Of a DNA stretch of 64,000 nt, positions 17,184 through 26,323 are shown one piece after another; positions within the stretch are counted from its first letter, which is position 1; each line of letters begins with the position of its first letter. This DNA comes from Thermaceae bacterium (GTDB lineage: Bacteria; Deinococcota; Deinococci; Deinococcales; Marinithermaceae). The notes beneath the pieces are model-generated. The model saw only the letters and a program-made list of their open reading frames with translations. It was not told the origin of the DNA and made no database searches. Both the position numbers and the translations under genes were made by a program. The stretch lies in assembly GCA_026985615.1 (NCBI GenBank), contig JALSQD010000001.1, positions 1 to 64,000 on the forward strand, given 5' to 3'.

Positions 17184-18644
17184 ATGCGGCTGTTCACGCC
17201 CGAAGCCATGCGCGTCGCCGACGCGCGCGCGGTGGAGCTGGGATACCCCAGCATGCTCCTCATGGAGGCCGCCGGTCGCGCAGTGGCCGAGGCTGCCCTG
17301 GCGGTCTGGCCCGCAGCCCGGCGCTATGTTGTGGTTGCCGGCAAGGGCAACAACGGCGGCGACGGCCTGGTCGCTGCCCGCTGGCTGCTGCTGTGGGGGC
17401 GTGAGGTGCGCGTCTTCGCCCCCGAGGGCCACCGTGGCGACGCCACCCTGGCCCGCGCCGCCCTCGAAGTCCACCAGTCTGTGGAGCCGATCGAGGCGCT
17501 CGACCTGCGCGGAGCGGAGGTGGTGGTGGACGCGCTCTTTGGCACCGGTCTCTCGCGGCCGCTGGAGGGGGAGTGGGCCGAACGGGTCGCCCGCATCAAC
17601 GCCGCCGGCGCGCCCGTGCTGGCGGTGGACGTGCCTTCGGGTCTGCCCTATGAGCCCCACGTTCGGGCCGACCTGACCGTGGCCCTGGCAGGCCTCAAGC
17701 CCGCCCACGTCTTCTACCCCGAACGTTCGACGTGCGGCCGGATCGCGCTCGCCGACATCGGCATGCCCCGCGCGCTGCTGGAGCCGCGTGAGCTGCCCGA
17801 GTTGCTGGAGCCCGAGGCCATGCGCGCGCTGCTTCCCGCCAGGCCCGGCGATGCCCACAAGGGTTCGGTGGGCCGGGTGCTGGTGGTGGGCGGGGCGCCC
17901 AGCTACACCGGCGCTCCGGCGCTGGCCGCGCTCGGCGCCTACCGCGCCGGCGCGGGGCTGGTGACCGTGGCCTACCCCCGCGACGCGGCGGGGGTAGAGC
18001 CCCCGCTCGAGGCGGTGCGCTTGCCCGTGGCGCGCTGGCAGGACGCCCGCCTGGCCGAGGCCCGGGCCGAAGCCGTGGCCGTGGGCATGGGCGGAGGGGA
18101 GGGGGGCGGCGCCGCGGCCCGCGCCGCACTGCGTCTGCGCAAGCCCACCCTTTTGGACGCCGACGCGCTCTACCCTGAGGTGCTCAAGGCCTACGCCGAG
18201 GCGGCCTTACCCACGGTCATCACCCCGCACCCGGGCGAGGCTGCGCGCCTGCTCGACCAGAGCCCTGCAGCCGTCGCGGCCGAGCCGCTGGCGCACGCGC
18301 GCGAGCTCGCCCGGCGTTACCGCACCGTGGCGGTGCTCAAGGGCGGGCCTACCGTGATCTGCGAGCCGGGCCGCTGCGCGGTGAACACCACCGGCAACCC
18401 GGCGATGGCCACCGGCGGTATGGGCGACGTGCTTTCGGGTGTGATCGCGGCGCTGCTGGCTGCGGGGCTCGAGCCCTGGGACGCGGCGCGACTGGGTGTT
18501 TACCTGCACGGCCTCGCCGGCGACGCGGTGGCGCGGGTGGGGCTGGTGGCTCGCGACGTGGCCGAGGCCCTGCCGGGCGCCCGCGCTCGGCTCGCGCGCG
18601 GGCAGGTGCGCCCCTACTGGGATTGGGGCTTGCTGGGGGGTTAG
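17184..18644 (+). CDS. nnr: bifunctional NAD(P)H-hydrate epimerase / ADP-dependent NAD(P)H-hydrate dehydratase
   Basis: Repairs damaged, hydrated NAD(P)H. 486 aa fusion. The N-terminal YjeF_N epimerase domain (residues 1-210) carries VVAGKGNNGGDGLV, DALFGTGL and VDVPSGL. The C-terminal ribokinase-like dehydratase (about 215-480) has HKGSVGRVLVVGG, ITPHPGEAARLL, NTTGNPAMATGGMGDVLSG with the catalytic Asp of GGMGDVL. Cotranscribed with the K+ channel. Its stop TAG shares a TTAG tetranucleotide with the stop of the convergent SpeD-like gene. Confidence 0.96.
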   Translation: MRLFTPEAMRVADARAVELGYPSMLLMEAAGRAVAEAALAVWPAARRYVVVAGKGNNGGDGLVAARWLLLWGREVRVFAPEGHRGDATLARAALEVHQSVEPIEALDLRGAEVVVDALFGTGLSRPLEGEWAERVARINAAGAPVLAVDVPSGLPYEPHVRADLTVALAGLKPAHVFYPERSTCGRIALADIGMPRALLEPRELPELLEPEAMRALLPARPGDAHKGSVGRVLVVGGAPSYTGAPALAALGAYRAGAGLVTVAYPRDAAGVEPPLEAVRLPVARWQDARLAEARAEAVAVGMGGGEGGGAAARAALRLRKPTLLDADALYPEVLKAYAEAALPTVITPHPGEAARLLDQSPAAVAAEPLAHARELARRYRTVAVLKGGPTVICEPGRCAVNTTGNPAMATGGMGDVLSGVIAALLAAGLEPWDAARLGVYLHGLAGDAVARVGLVARDVAEALPGARARLARGQVRPYWDWGLLGG

Positions 18645-19069
18645 CCGCCGGGAACGAGCCGGGCTGTGGCGTAGCTGCGCAGGCCCAGGAGCACGCGACG
18701 CAACAGCTCGGCGTCTTCGGGCAGGAACCGGCCGTAGCGCGAGAGGCGCAGGTCGTAGCCACCGAGGTCGAAGTGGGTCTCCACCTCGGCGGCGAAGTGG
18801 GCGGAGTCGACCTCGCCCACCCCGAAGGCTTCCACCACGATCAGGCCCCGTTCGGGGTAGCCGTGGGCGGCCAGGTAGCCGCTTGAGCCGGTGTGGACCA
18901 CCGAGGCGCCGTCCGGGCCCTCTACGGTCAGCCGCTCGAGCCGTCGCCCCAGCGGCCAGGCGGGGGCCAGGAGCGCGAGCGTCCGCCCCAGCTCATCCGG
19001 CTGCAAGCGCCAGGCCTCCACGCCCCTGCCGTCGAGGACCAGATGGGTTCCAAAGGCAAACCGTTTCAA
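18641..19069 (-). CDS. SpeD-fold protein lacking AdoMet decarboxylase catalytic residues
   Basis: 142 aa. It matches bacterial S-adenosylmethionine decarboxylase (SpeD) in length and order: start FGTHLVLDGRG, the central LAAHGYPERGLIVVEAFG, and the end LRLSRYGRF. In true SpeD the central motif is ESHxxIHTWPE followed by a Cys-Gly after VDxF. Ungapped alignment on His and Pro-Glu puts Ser-Gly (63-64) where the self-cleaving Glu-Ser should be. The later active-site Cys is Gly/Val (83-84). His69 is kept. So pyruvoyl formation seems impossible unless Ser63 is used through a shifted register. I infer a degenerate homologue, perhaps a regulator or binding protein. TTG start at 19069, with GGGAG upstream. 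Confidence 0.65.
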   Translation of the reverse strand: MKRFAFGTHLVLDGRGVEAWRLQPDELGRTLALLAPAWPLGRRLERLTVEGPDGASVVHTGSSGYLAAHGYPERGLIVVEAFGVGEVDSAHFAAEVETHFDLGGYDLRLSRYGRFLPEDAELLRRVLLGLRSYATARLVPGG

Positions 19070-19194
19070 GCGTGCACCACTCCCGAACTCACATTATCAT
19101 CCGCCCGTCCACGCTAGGGTGCACTGAGGGCTTTCGCCCCTAGGTGAGGCCGCTTGCACAGGCGTTTAATGAATGAGACTGTTGTGAGCGGTGC

Positions 19195-19200
19195 TAAACT
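19195..19200 (+). promoter_or_regulatory. -10 box of the sdh operon
   Basis: TAAACT 23 nt before the sdhC ATG. AAAGGAGG at 19210-19217 gives a normal leadered start. No good -35 was seen at 17 bp. Confidence 0.45.
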
Positions 19201-19222
19201 TGTTGGCGTAAAAGGAGGCGAT

Positions 19223-19579
19223 ATGTACCGCGGAAGAGAAGGCCAATGGGCGTTTATCCTACACAGGATCACCGGGGTCGCCATCATCCTCTACCTGCTG
19301 GCGCACGTAGGGGAGCTGACCGCCGCGATGATCGGGCCCAAGTACTCCAACGCAATCCTGCACTTCTTCCACCAGCCCCTGTTCCAGCTAGGGCTGCTCG
19401 CTGTGATCGGGGCCGTGCTTTACCACGCCCTCAACGGATTGCGGATCATCCTCATGGACTTTACCTCCTGGGGGACGCGGGTGCAGGATAAGCTCTGGTA
19501 CGGGGTGCTTACCCTTTTCGCTCTGCTCTACATCCCCACCGTCATCAAGATCCTGCCTGAAATCTTTGGAGGTCGCTGA
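19223..19579 (+). CDS. sdhC: succinate dehydrogenase cytochrome b subunit
   Basis: Membrane anchor that helps bind heme b and passes electrons to quinone. 118 aa, three membrane helices. The family signature is HRITGVAIILYLLAHV, containing the candidate heme-ligand His, followed by FHQPLFQLGLLAVIGAVLYHALNGLR. ATG 19223 is preceded by AAAGGAGG; a longer frame upstream lacks a signal. It is the first gene of sdhC-D-A-B and overlaps sdhD by one nucleotide. Confidence 0.93.
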   Translation: MYRGREGQWAFILHRITGVAIILYLLAHVGELTAAMIGPKYSNAILHFFHQPLFQLGLLAVIGAVLYHALNGLRIILMDFTSWGTRVQDKLWYGVLTLFALLYIPTVIKILPEIFGGR

Positions 19580-19980
19580 TGGCCATTCGCACGCGCAAGT
19601 TCGACGAGGCCAAGCGTCAGGCGCGCACGAACCTGGAGCTGATCTGGTGGGTCTTCATGCGCTTGTCCGGGTTGCTGCTCGTCTTTTTGGTGTTGGGGCA
19701 CATCTACGCCAACAACATACGCATCAGCAACACCGAGATCGACTACAACTACGTCGCCACCCGCTTCTCGCAGCCGCTGGTCAAGCTCTACGACGTGGTC
19801 ATGCTGACCCTGGCCCTCCTGCACGGCACCAACGGGTTGCGCTACGTGATCGACGACTACGTGAGACACGACGGCTGGCGTAGCTTTATCAAGTACGTGC
19901 TCTATATCGTGGTGGCCATCCTGATCGTGGCTGGCACCATGCTCGTCTTCAGCTTCCCGTTTAACAAGGTGGGGGGTTAA
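19579..19980 (+). CDS. sdhD: succinate dehydrogenase hydrophobic membrane anchor
   Basis: Second anchor subunit of complex II, 133 aa. An N-terminal amphipathic region is followed by three helices starting at WWVFMRLSGLLLVFLVLGHI and including LALLHGTNGLRYVIDDYVR. RLSG and the helix His are the usual quinone/heme neighbourhood. The start ATG overlaps the sdhC TGA (TGATG), with GGAGG just upstream. Confidence 0.92.
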   Translation: MAIRTRKFDEAKRQARTNLELIWWVFMRLSGLLLVFLVLGHIYANNIRISNTEIDYNYVATRFSQPLVKLYDVVMLTLALLHGTNGLRYVIDDYVRHDGWRSFIKYVLYIVVAILIVAGTMLVFSFPFNKVGG

Positions 19981-19985
19981 CGGCA

Positions 19986-21725
19986 ATGGCACACGTGCAC
20001 GATGTACTGGTCGTGGGTGCGGGCGGGTCCGGCCTGACGGCCGCGCTCTTCGCCGCACGCCACGGCGCGAACGTTGGCGTCATCAGCAAGCTCTACCCGA
20101 CCCGAAGCCACACCGGCGCCGCCCAGGGGGGGATCGGCGCCGCGCTCGGGAACGTCGAGGAAGACCACTGGGAATGGCACATGTTCGACACTGTGAAGGG
20201 CGGGGACTACCTCACCGACCAGGATGCGGCCGAGGTCTTCGCCCGTGAGGTGATCGACGCGGTGATCGACCTCGAGCACATGGGCCTCCCCTTCGACCGC
20301 CTGCCCAACGGCAAGATCTCGCAGCGCCGCTTCGGCGGGCACACCCGCGAGTACGGCAAGGCGCCGGTGCATCGCGCGGCCCACGCCGCCGACCGCACCG
20401 GCCACATGATCCTGCAGACGCTCTACCAGCAGTCGATCAAGCAGGGAATCACCTTTTACAACGAGTTCCACGTCCTCGACGTGATCTTTACCGAGGACGG
20501 CCGGGCCATCGGCGTGGTGGCGCTCGAGTTCGCCACGGGCGAGCTGCACACCTTCATGGCCAAGTCCATCGTCATCGCCACGGGCGGTTTCGGGCGCATG
20601 TTCAAGGTCACCTCAAACGCCTTCACGCTCGCCGGCGACCTCCAGTCGATCCTCTACCGCAAGGGCTGGATCCCGCTGGAGGACATGGAGTTTTACCAGT
20701 TCCACCCCACCGGCCTCTACCGCCTGGGCATCCTCGTGACCGAGGGCGCCCGCGGTGAGGGCGGTATCCTGCGCAACGCAAACGGTGAGCGCTTCATGGA
20801 GCGCTACGCGCCGACGATCAAGGACCTGGCCCCGCGCGACATGGTCAGCCGTGCCATGTACCTGGAGATCAAGGAAGGCCGCGGCTGCGGGCCCAACAAG
20901 GACTACATCTGCCTCGACCTCACCCACCTCGATCCCGACATCATCGAGCACAAGCTGCCTGACATTGCCGAGTTCTCGCGCACCTATCTGGGTGTGGACC
21001 CGATCAAGGAGCCGATTCCAGTGGTGCCCACGGCCCACTACGCCATGGGCGGCATCCCCACCACGCTCAACGGTGAGGTGATCAAGGACGGCGAGGGCAC
21101 CGTGATCCCCGGCCTCTACGCGGTGGGCGAGGCCGCCTGTGTGAGCCTGCACGGCGCCAACCGCCTGGGCACGAACTCTCTTGGCGACCTGGTTGTCTTC
21201 GGCCGGCGCGCCGGCCTGGCCTCGGCCCGTTTCGCCGAGGTGGAGTCGTTCGTGGACCTGCCGCCGACCGCCGCCGACGCCAGCCGCGAGATGATCGACA
21301 ACATCAAGAGCCGCAGTGACGGCGAGACCCCCTTTGCCATCCGCAAGGACCTCCAGGAGACCATGATGGACAACGCCTCGGTCTTCCGCACGGAGGAGCT
21401 GCTGGAGAAGCAGGTGGGCATCGTTAAGGAGCTGATGGACCGATACGCGCGGGTGCGCATCGAGGACAAGGGCGACCGTTACAACGCCGACCTCATCGAC
21501 GCGCTCGAGCTGGGCTTCCTCCTCGACAACGCCGAGGCGCTGGTGCACTCGGCCAAGAACCGCAAGGAATCCCGCGGCGCCCACGCCCGCGAGGACTATC
21601 CGGAACGCGACGACGAAAACTGGCTCAAGCACACCCTCGTCTACCGCGAGGTGCCGGGCAAGGTGCGCTTCGCTTACAAGCCGGTGGTGCTGGGCCGCTT
21701 CGAGCCCAAGCCGCGCACTTACTAG
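19986..21725 (+). CDS. sdhA: succinate dehydrogenase flavoprotein subunit
   Basis: Oxidises succinate to fumarate with covalent FAD (TCA cycle, complex II). 579 aa. FAD-binding GAGGSGLTAALFAA near residue 12; flavin-linking His in RSHTGAAQGGIGA; active-site QFHPTGLYRLG and TEGARGEGG; HYAMGGIPT with the catalytic His/Arg region; GANRLGTNSLGDLVVFG at the C-terminal FAD site. Starts 5 nt after the sdhD stop. Confidence 0.98.
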   Translation: MAHVHDVLVVGAGGSGLTAALFAARHGANVGVISKLYPTRSHTGAAQGGIGAALGNVEEDHWEWHMFDTVKGGDYLTDQDAAEVFAREVIDAVIDLEHMGLPFDRLPNGKISQRRFGGHTREYGKAPVHRAAHAADRTGHMILQTLYQQSIKQGITFYNEFHVLDVIFTEDGRAIGVVALEFATGELHTFMAKSIVIATGGFGRMFKVTSNAFTLAGDLQSILYRKGWIPLEDMEFYQFHPTGLYRLGILVTEGARGEGGILRNANGERFMERYAPTIKDLAPRDMVSRAMYLEIKEGRGCGPNKDYICLDLTHLDPDIIEHKLPDIAEFSRTYLGVDPIKEPIPVVPTAHYAMGGIPTTLNGEVIKDGEGTVIPGLYAVGEAACVSLHGANRLGTNSLGDLVVFGRRAGLASARFAEVESFVDLPPTAADASREMIDNIKSRSDGETPFAIRKDLQETMMDNASVFRTEELLEKQVGIVKELMDRYARVRIEDKGDRYNADLIDALELGFLLDNAEALVHSAKNRKESRGAHAREDYPERDDENWLKHTLVYREVPGKVRFAYKPVVLGRFEPKPRTY

Positions 21726-21734
21726 GAGGAAGCC

Positions 21735-22436
<702 letters not shown>

Positions 22437-22454
22437 TCCGCGCTTGCTTCGCGT

Positions 22455-22482
22455 GGCGCGGCGAAAGCCGCGCCGCCTTTTT
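22455..22482 (+). terminator. terminator of the sdh operon
   Basis: Arms GGCGCGGC (22455-22462) and GCCGCGCC (22467-22474) around a GAAA loop, followed by GCCTTTTT. Confidence 0.85.
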
Positions 22483-22483
22483 G

Positions 22484-22489
22484 TAGAAT
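22484..22489 (+). promoter_or_regulatory. -10 box of the PfpI-family gene
   Basis: TAGAAT directly after the sdh terminator. The transcript would have a leader of about 20 nt with AAGGGAGG before ATG 22517. Confidence 0.55.
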
Positions 22490-22516
22490 GAGGAAGGTAC
22501 CCAAAGGGAGGTTCTT

Positions 22517-23104
22517 ATGGCGCGCAAGAAGATTCTTATGTTTGTGGGCGACTTCATGGAAGACTACGAGGCCATGGTGCCCTATCAGATGCTCCTCATG
22601 GCCGGACACCAGGTGGACGCGGTTTGCCCCGGCAAGAAGCCGGGCGAGACCGTGAAGACCGCGATTCACGACTTCGAGGGCGATCAGACCTACAGCGAGA
22701 AGGTGGGGCACAACTTCGCGGTCACCGCCGATTTCGACAAGGTGGACCCCGCGAACTACGACGCACTACTCATTCCCGGGGGCCGGGCGCCGGAGTACCT
22801 GCGCCTTAACGAGCGGGTGCTCGAAATCACCCGGGCTATGGCCGCGGCGGGCAAGCCCATCGCGGCGATCTGCCACGGGCCACAGATCCTGGCGGCGGCG
22901 CGGGTCATCGAGGGCTTCGAGATCTCCGGCTACCCCGCGGTGGGGCCCGAGATCGAGCTGGCTGGCGCAAAGTATGTGGGGCCTAACGATACTTTCACCA
23001 ACGCGCACACCGACCGCAACTTCGTTACCGCTCCCGCCTGGCCCGCCCACCCCGAGTGGATCCGCCAGTTCCTCGAGGTCCTGGGCACGCGCATCGAGCC
23101 CTGA
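22517..23104 (+). CDS. DJ-1/PfpI family protein
   Basis: 195 aa single-domain protein of the ThiJ/PfpI superfamily (class I glutamine-amidotransferase-like fold), which includes intracellular peptidases, stress chaperones and proposed deglycases. The nucleophile elbow is AAICHGPQILAAA with the conserved Cys-His; the Glu partner lies in the N-terminal GDFMEDYE region. Large members such as this, with the ISGYPAVGPEIELAGA insertion, are usually stress related. Monocistronic, between two terminators. Confidence 0.85.
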   Translation: MARKKILMFVGDFMEDYEAMVPYQMLLMAGHQVDAVCPGKKPGETVKTAIHDFEGDQTYSEKVGHNFAVTADFDKVDPANYDALLIPGGRAPEYLRLNERVLEITRAMAAAGKPIAAICHGPQILAAARVIEGFEISGYPAVGPEIELAGAKYVGPNDTFTNAHTDRNFVTAPAWPAHPEWIRQFLEVLGTRIEP

Positions 23105-23120
23105 GCTGCGGATGCACTTA

Positions 23121-23152
23121 AAACGTGGCGGCACGTAAGTGCCGCCACGTTT
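23121..23152. terminator. bidirectional terminator between the PfpI gene and a subtilase
   Basis: Perfect inverted repeat: arms AAACGTGGCGGCAC (23121-23134) and GTGCCGCCACGTTT (23139-23152), loop GTAA. The A and T ends allow it to serve both convergent genes. Confidence 0.88.
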
Positions 23153-23166
23153 GTGTGGGCCGCTCG

Positions 23167-24408
23167 TTAGAAGCCGCGAACGTTGAGGAAGGGCTCGGGG
23201 TGCGGGTTGCCCGAGGTGTTGGTCCAGTCGGAGGTGTCCTCGGCGTTGGCCAGCAGCGCCGCCTTGACCTCGGCCGGGGTGTAGTCGGGGTGGAGCGAGA
23301 GCACGAGAGCTGCGGCCCCCGTGACGTGCGGCGTGGCCATCGAGGTGCCGCTAATGGTGTTGTAGCCGCCGTCGTTCCAAGTGGAGAGGATGTCCACGCC
23401 TGGGGCGGCGATGTCCACGTCGTCGCCGTAGTTCGACCAGTAAGGCCAGTCGTCGTTGGCGTCGGTGGCCGAGACGGTGATGACCTCGTCGTAAGCCGCG
23501 GGGGTGGAGGTGCTGGCGTCGGCGTCTTCGTTTCCAGCGGCGACCACCACGGTGACGTTATAGTCGCAGACCGCCTTCTGGATAACGTTGTGGAAGGCGT
23601 CGGTCGAGCGCACCGAGGGGCAGTACTGGCCATCCTGATCGTCGCTACCCGCTCCACCCAGGCTCATGTTGATCACCTTGGGCAGCCCGCCGTTGTCGTG
23701 TTCGATCACCCACTCGATGCCGGCGATGATGCCGGTGGTCGAGCCCGAACCGGTATTGGAGAGCACCTTGACCGCGTGCAAGGTGGCCTGGGGGGCCACG
23801 CCGATCACGCCCACGTCGTTATCGGTCGCGCCAACCGTTCCCGCCACGTGGGTGCCGTGGCCGTTGTCGTCGTCCCAGGGGGCGGCGCAGCTGGGCCCCT
23901 TGCACTCGACGACGGCGTAGCCGTCGCTGGAAACGTAGTTCGTCAGGTCTTCGTGCCCTACCTTGATGCCGGTGTCCACGATGTAGACGGCCACGCCCGC
24001 GCCCTTGGAGATGGTCGTGGTTGCGCCGATGCGGTCAATGCCCCAGGGCACCACCTGGCCCTCGGGGGTTTCGCTCGTGGGCGGGCCGCCGCGAACAGCC
24101 TGGACCTCGCGGTCGGGGCTGAGGGCGTAGACGCGTGGGTCGCGGGCCAGGGCCTCGGCCTGCTCGGGGGTGAGCGAGCGCAGGATCACCGTACCCAGGG
24201 CGGTGAGGCGGTCCTCGCTCTGGATGGTGAGGCCGTAGTCGGCGGCGAGGGCGTCCACCGTCTGCATGAAGACGTCGGACTGGAGCCAGCTCGCGCTCGG
24301 CTCAATCACCGCGATGTAGTCGGCCCCTTCGGGCTCGAGCGCCGTCGTCGAGCACGAGGTCAGCGCGAAGAGGGCGGACAACACCAAGAAAACCGAAAGC
24401 TTCTTCAT
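23167..24408 (-). CDS. S8 (subtilisin-like) serine peptidase lipoprotein with I9-type propeptide
   Basis: 413 aa exported protease. Lipoprotein signal MKKLSVFLVLSALFALTSC (Cys19). Residues about 32-110 look like an inhibitor-I9 propeptide that folds and inhibits the enzyme until processing. The catalytic domain is about 125-410, with Asp in YIVDTGIKVGHEDL, His in GHGTHVAGTVG, Asn in VVAAGNEDAD and Ser in SGTSMATPHVTG. This is the most aqualysin/thermitase-like of the three subtilases here. AAAGGAGG lies 6 nt before ATG. It has its own promoter (about 24433-24470) and ends at the shared terminator. Confidence 0.93.
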   Translation of the reverse strand: MKKLSVFLVLSALFALTSCSTTALEPEGADYIAVIEPSASWLQSDVFMQTVDALAADYGLTIQSEDRLTALGTVILRSLTPEQAEALARDPRVYALSPDREVQAVRGGPPTSETPEGQVVPWGIDRIGATTTISKGAGVAVYIVDTGIKVGHEDLTNYVSSDGYAVVECKGPSCAAPWDDDNGHGTHVAGTVGATDNDVGVIGVAPQATLHAVKVLSNTGSGSTTGIIAGIEWVIEHDNGGLPKVINMSLGGAGSDDQDGQYCPSVRSTDAFHNVIQKAVCDYNVTVVVAAGNEDADASTSTPAAYDEVITVSATDANDDWPYWSNYGDDVDIAAPGVDILSTWNDGGYNTISGTSMATPHVTGAAALVLSLHPDYTPAEVKAALLANAEDTSDWTNTSGNPHPEPFLNVRGF

Positions 24409-24432
24409 AGCGCCTCCTTTCCTTGTGCACGA

Positions 24433-24495
24433 GAAGACCGTGCTAGTTTGCAGCTTATCGGAGGTGCTATAAGGCCTGGGCGTGTATTAAGCAAA
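24433..24495 (-). promoter_or_regulatory. probable promoter of the I9-type subtilase
   Basis: On the minus strand TTGCTT is followed after 17 bp by TATAGC, about 55 nt upstream of the ATG. The -10 is weak, so the exact start is uncertain. Confidence 0.35.
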
Positions 24496-24497
24496 GG

Positions 24498-26141
24498 TTA
24501 AGGCGTGGCGAGAGCCAGCTGCTGACGCAGCGCGCCCGCACGCCGTTCGATCTTGTCAAGGGCAGACGCGAGCTCCCGCAAGCGCTCGGCGCGCTCGCTC
24601 GCCTCGCTGCAGCGGTCGCGGTAGAGGGCGCGAAAACGCTCGGCTGAGCGGGCCAGCTCGCCTTCGAGGGTGGCCTCGAGCCCCTGGGCGAGCTCACGCT
24701 CGAGTCGGTCGAGGCCTTCGTCCACCCGGCGCTGCGCTGCTTTCTTGCGGCGCGGGAGGATGGAGAGTCCCAGCGCCGCCGCCACCAGGCCAGCGGTGAT
24801 TCCGGTCACGTCGGCAGCGAGCCCGTGCAGGGCCACCGCCAGCCCGGCCCCCAGGCCCACGGCCCCGAGTTCGGCCAGGGCGGTGTGCTGCAGGGCGCGG
24901 CTCAGCAGGCCGTGCAGGTCGCGGGCCTCGGCCTCGGGGTCGTAGGTCTCCAGCGCGCGCAACACCTCCTGGGAAAAGCCGGGGTCGTCGTCTTCGAAGG
25001 CTTGCGGGCGGCCCGTCGTCTGCAAGAGGTCGAGGGCGCCGGCGAGCAGGTCGCGCTCGGCCCGGGCCATCCAGCTCAGGCTTTCCTGGATGCGGCGCTC
25101 GAGTTCGCGGTGGGCCTCGCCCACAACCTCCTCCTCAAACGATTTCTGGATCTTGCTGGCGTTGAGAAGGTCGAGCAGCCGACCCAGCCGCAAGGTCTCG
25201 TCGAGCCAGCGCTCGGAGCGGCGGCGAATCTTGGCGATCTCGGCCGAGATCTGCGCGGTCTGGCCGCGGAACTCCTCACGGACCCGCCGCTCGTGACGCG
25301 CGAGCAGGGCCTCCAGGCGGTCGCAGGTTTCGAGGTCGCGTTCGAGCGAGCGCACCTCCTCGTCCACCCGCGCGCGGGCCTCGCCCGCGAGTCGCAGCAA
25401 CACACCCAGCGGTGAGCCCAGCTTGAGGCGTGCCGCTTCTTCGCGTAGCACGCGTTTGATGTAGGCTTCCAGCTCGTCCACGCCCCCACCCTCGCCGCTG
25501 CGGGCCTGGCGCGCGGAGACGCCAAAGACGGGCGGTTCAAGATCGAGGGTGCGCGCCGCCTGATCGCGCACGTAGTCCAGCACCTCCTGGGCCTCCTCGG
25601 GACGGAGCAGGTCGAGCTTGTTGACGACCAGGACGACCTTCTTGCCCCAGCGCTTGATGAGTTCGAGGAAGTCGCGCTCGCTGGCGGTGAACGGACGGTC
25701 GGTGCTGGTGGTGAAGAGGATCAGGTCGGCACGGGGGAGGAAACGCTCGGTGAGGAGCTGGTGGTGCTCGAGCACCGCGTTCGTCCCCGGCGTGTCCACG
25801 AGGCGCACGTCGCGCAGCAAGGAGTGGGGCAGTTGCAGCACGACCAGCCCCGGCTCCTCGACCCGACCCACCGACTCCTCACCGTAGGCGATCAGCTGGA
25901 TGCGGTCGGTGGTGGGCGTCACCCCTTCGCGCAAGAGTTCACGCCCCAGCAGGGCGTTGAGCAGGCTCGACTTGCCACTGTTGAACTCGCCGGCCACGAC
26001 GAGCAGGAAGGGCCCTTCCAGGTCCTGGATGGCCTGGCGCAGGGGCGTGGTCTCATCCTCCGCGCGCGCCAGCACCTCGAGCCCCCGGGTCAGAAGCTCC
26101 CGCACCTCGCCCGTGAGGCGTTGTAGTTCGGCGTCAATCAC
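24498..26141 (-). CDS. dynamin-like large GTPase
   Basis: 547 aa. The G domain (residues about 45-220) has P-loop GEFNSGKSSLLNALLG, switch TPTTD, DTPGTNA and NKLDLL. A long helical middle/GED-like region (about 250-420) is rich in E/R/L coiled-coil. A hydrophobic pair of segments (about 425-460, AVGLGAGLAVALHGL...GLVAAALGLSIL) could insert in membrane, followed by a C-terminal coiled coil. This is the bacterial dynamin-like protein layout, associated with membrane remodelling or stress resistance. GTG 26141 lies 6 nt after TAGCAT. No second dynamin-like gene is adjacent, unlike many paired systems. Confidence 0.85.
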   Translation of the reverse strand: MIDAELQRLTGEVRELLTRGLEVLARAEDETTPLRQAIQDLEGPFLLVVAGEFNSGKSSLLNALLGRELLREGVTPTTDRIQLIAYGEESVGRVEEPGLVVLQLPHSLLRDVRLVDTPGTNAVLEHHQLLTERFLPRADLILFTTSTDRPFTASERDFLELIKRWGKKVVLVVNKLDLLRPEEAQEVLDYVRDQAARTLDLEPPVFGVSARQARSGEGGGVDELEAYIKRVLREEAARLKLGSPLGVLLRLAGEARARVDEEVRSLERDLETCDRLEALLARHERRVREEFRGQTAQISAEIAKIRRRSERWLDETLRLGRLLDLLNASKIQKSFEEEVVGEAHRELERRIQESLSWMARAERDLLAGALDLLQTTGRPQAFEDDDPGFSQEVLRALETYDPEAEARDLHGLLSRALQHTALAELGAVGLGAGLAVALHGLAADVTGITAGLVAAALGLSILPRRKKAAQRRVDEGLDRLERELAQGLEATLEGELARSAERFRALYRDRCSEASERAERLRELASALDKIERRAGALRQQLALATP

Positions 26142-26147
26142 GCATCC

Positions 26148-26153
26148 ATGCTA
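26148..26153 (-). promoter_or_regulatory. leaderless -10 box of the dynamin-like gene
   Basis: TAGCAT on the minus strand, 6 nt before GTG 26141. Confidence 0.55.
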
Positions 26154-26176
26154 CCAGCCCACGGTAAAAGCCCAAC

Positions 26177-26199
26177 AAAAAAGCCGGGTTTCCCCGGCT
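26177..26199 (-). terminator. terminator of tRNA-Ile
   Basis: On the minus strand AGCCGGG and CCCGGCT arms close a GAAA loop, followed by TTTTTT. It starts 4 nt after the CCA end. Confidence 0.85.
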
Positions 26200-26202
26200 C
26201 TT

Positions 26203-26279
<77 letters not shown>

Positions 26280-26323
26280 GCATTGCCCAGCACGGGATAT
26301 GGTATCAACCCCGCTGGGGGCTG

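Noticed and set aside
23125..24501. Long plus-strand frame (458 codons) opposite the third subtilase
   Set aside because: Its Gly/Val/Arg/His bias is typical of the antisense of GC-rich genes; the minus strand holds a complete catalytic triad.
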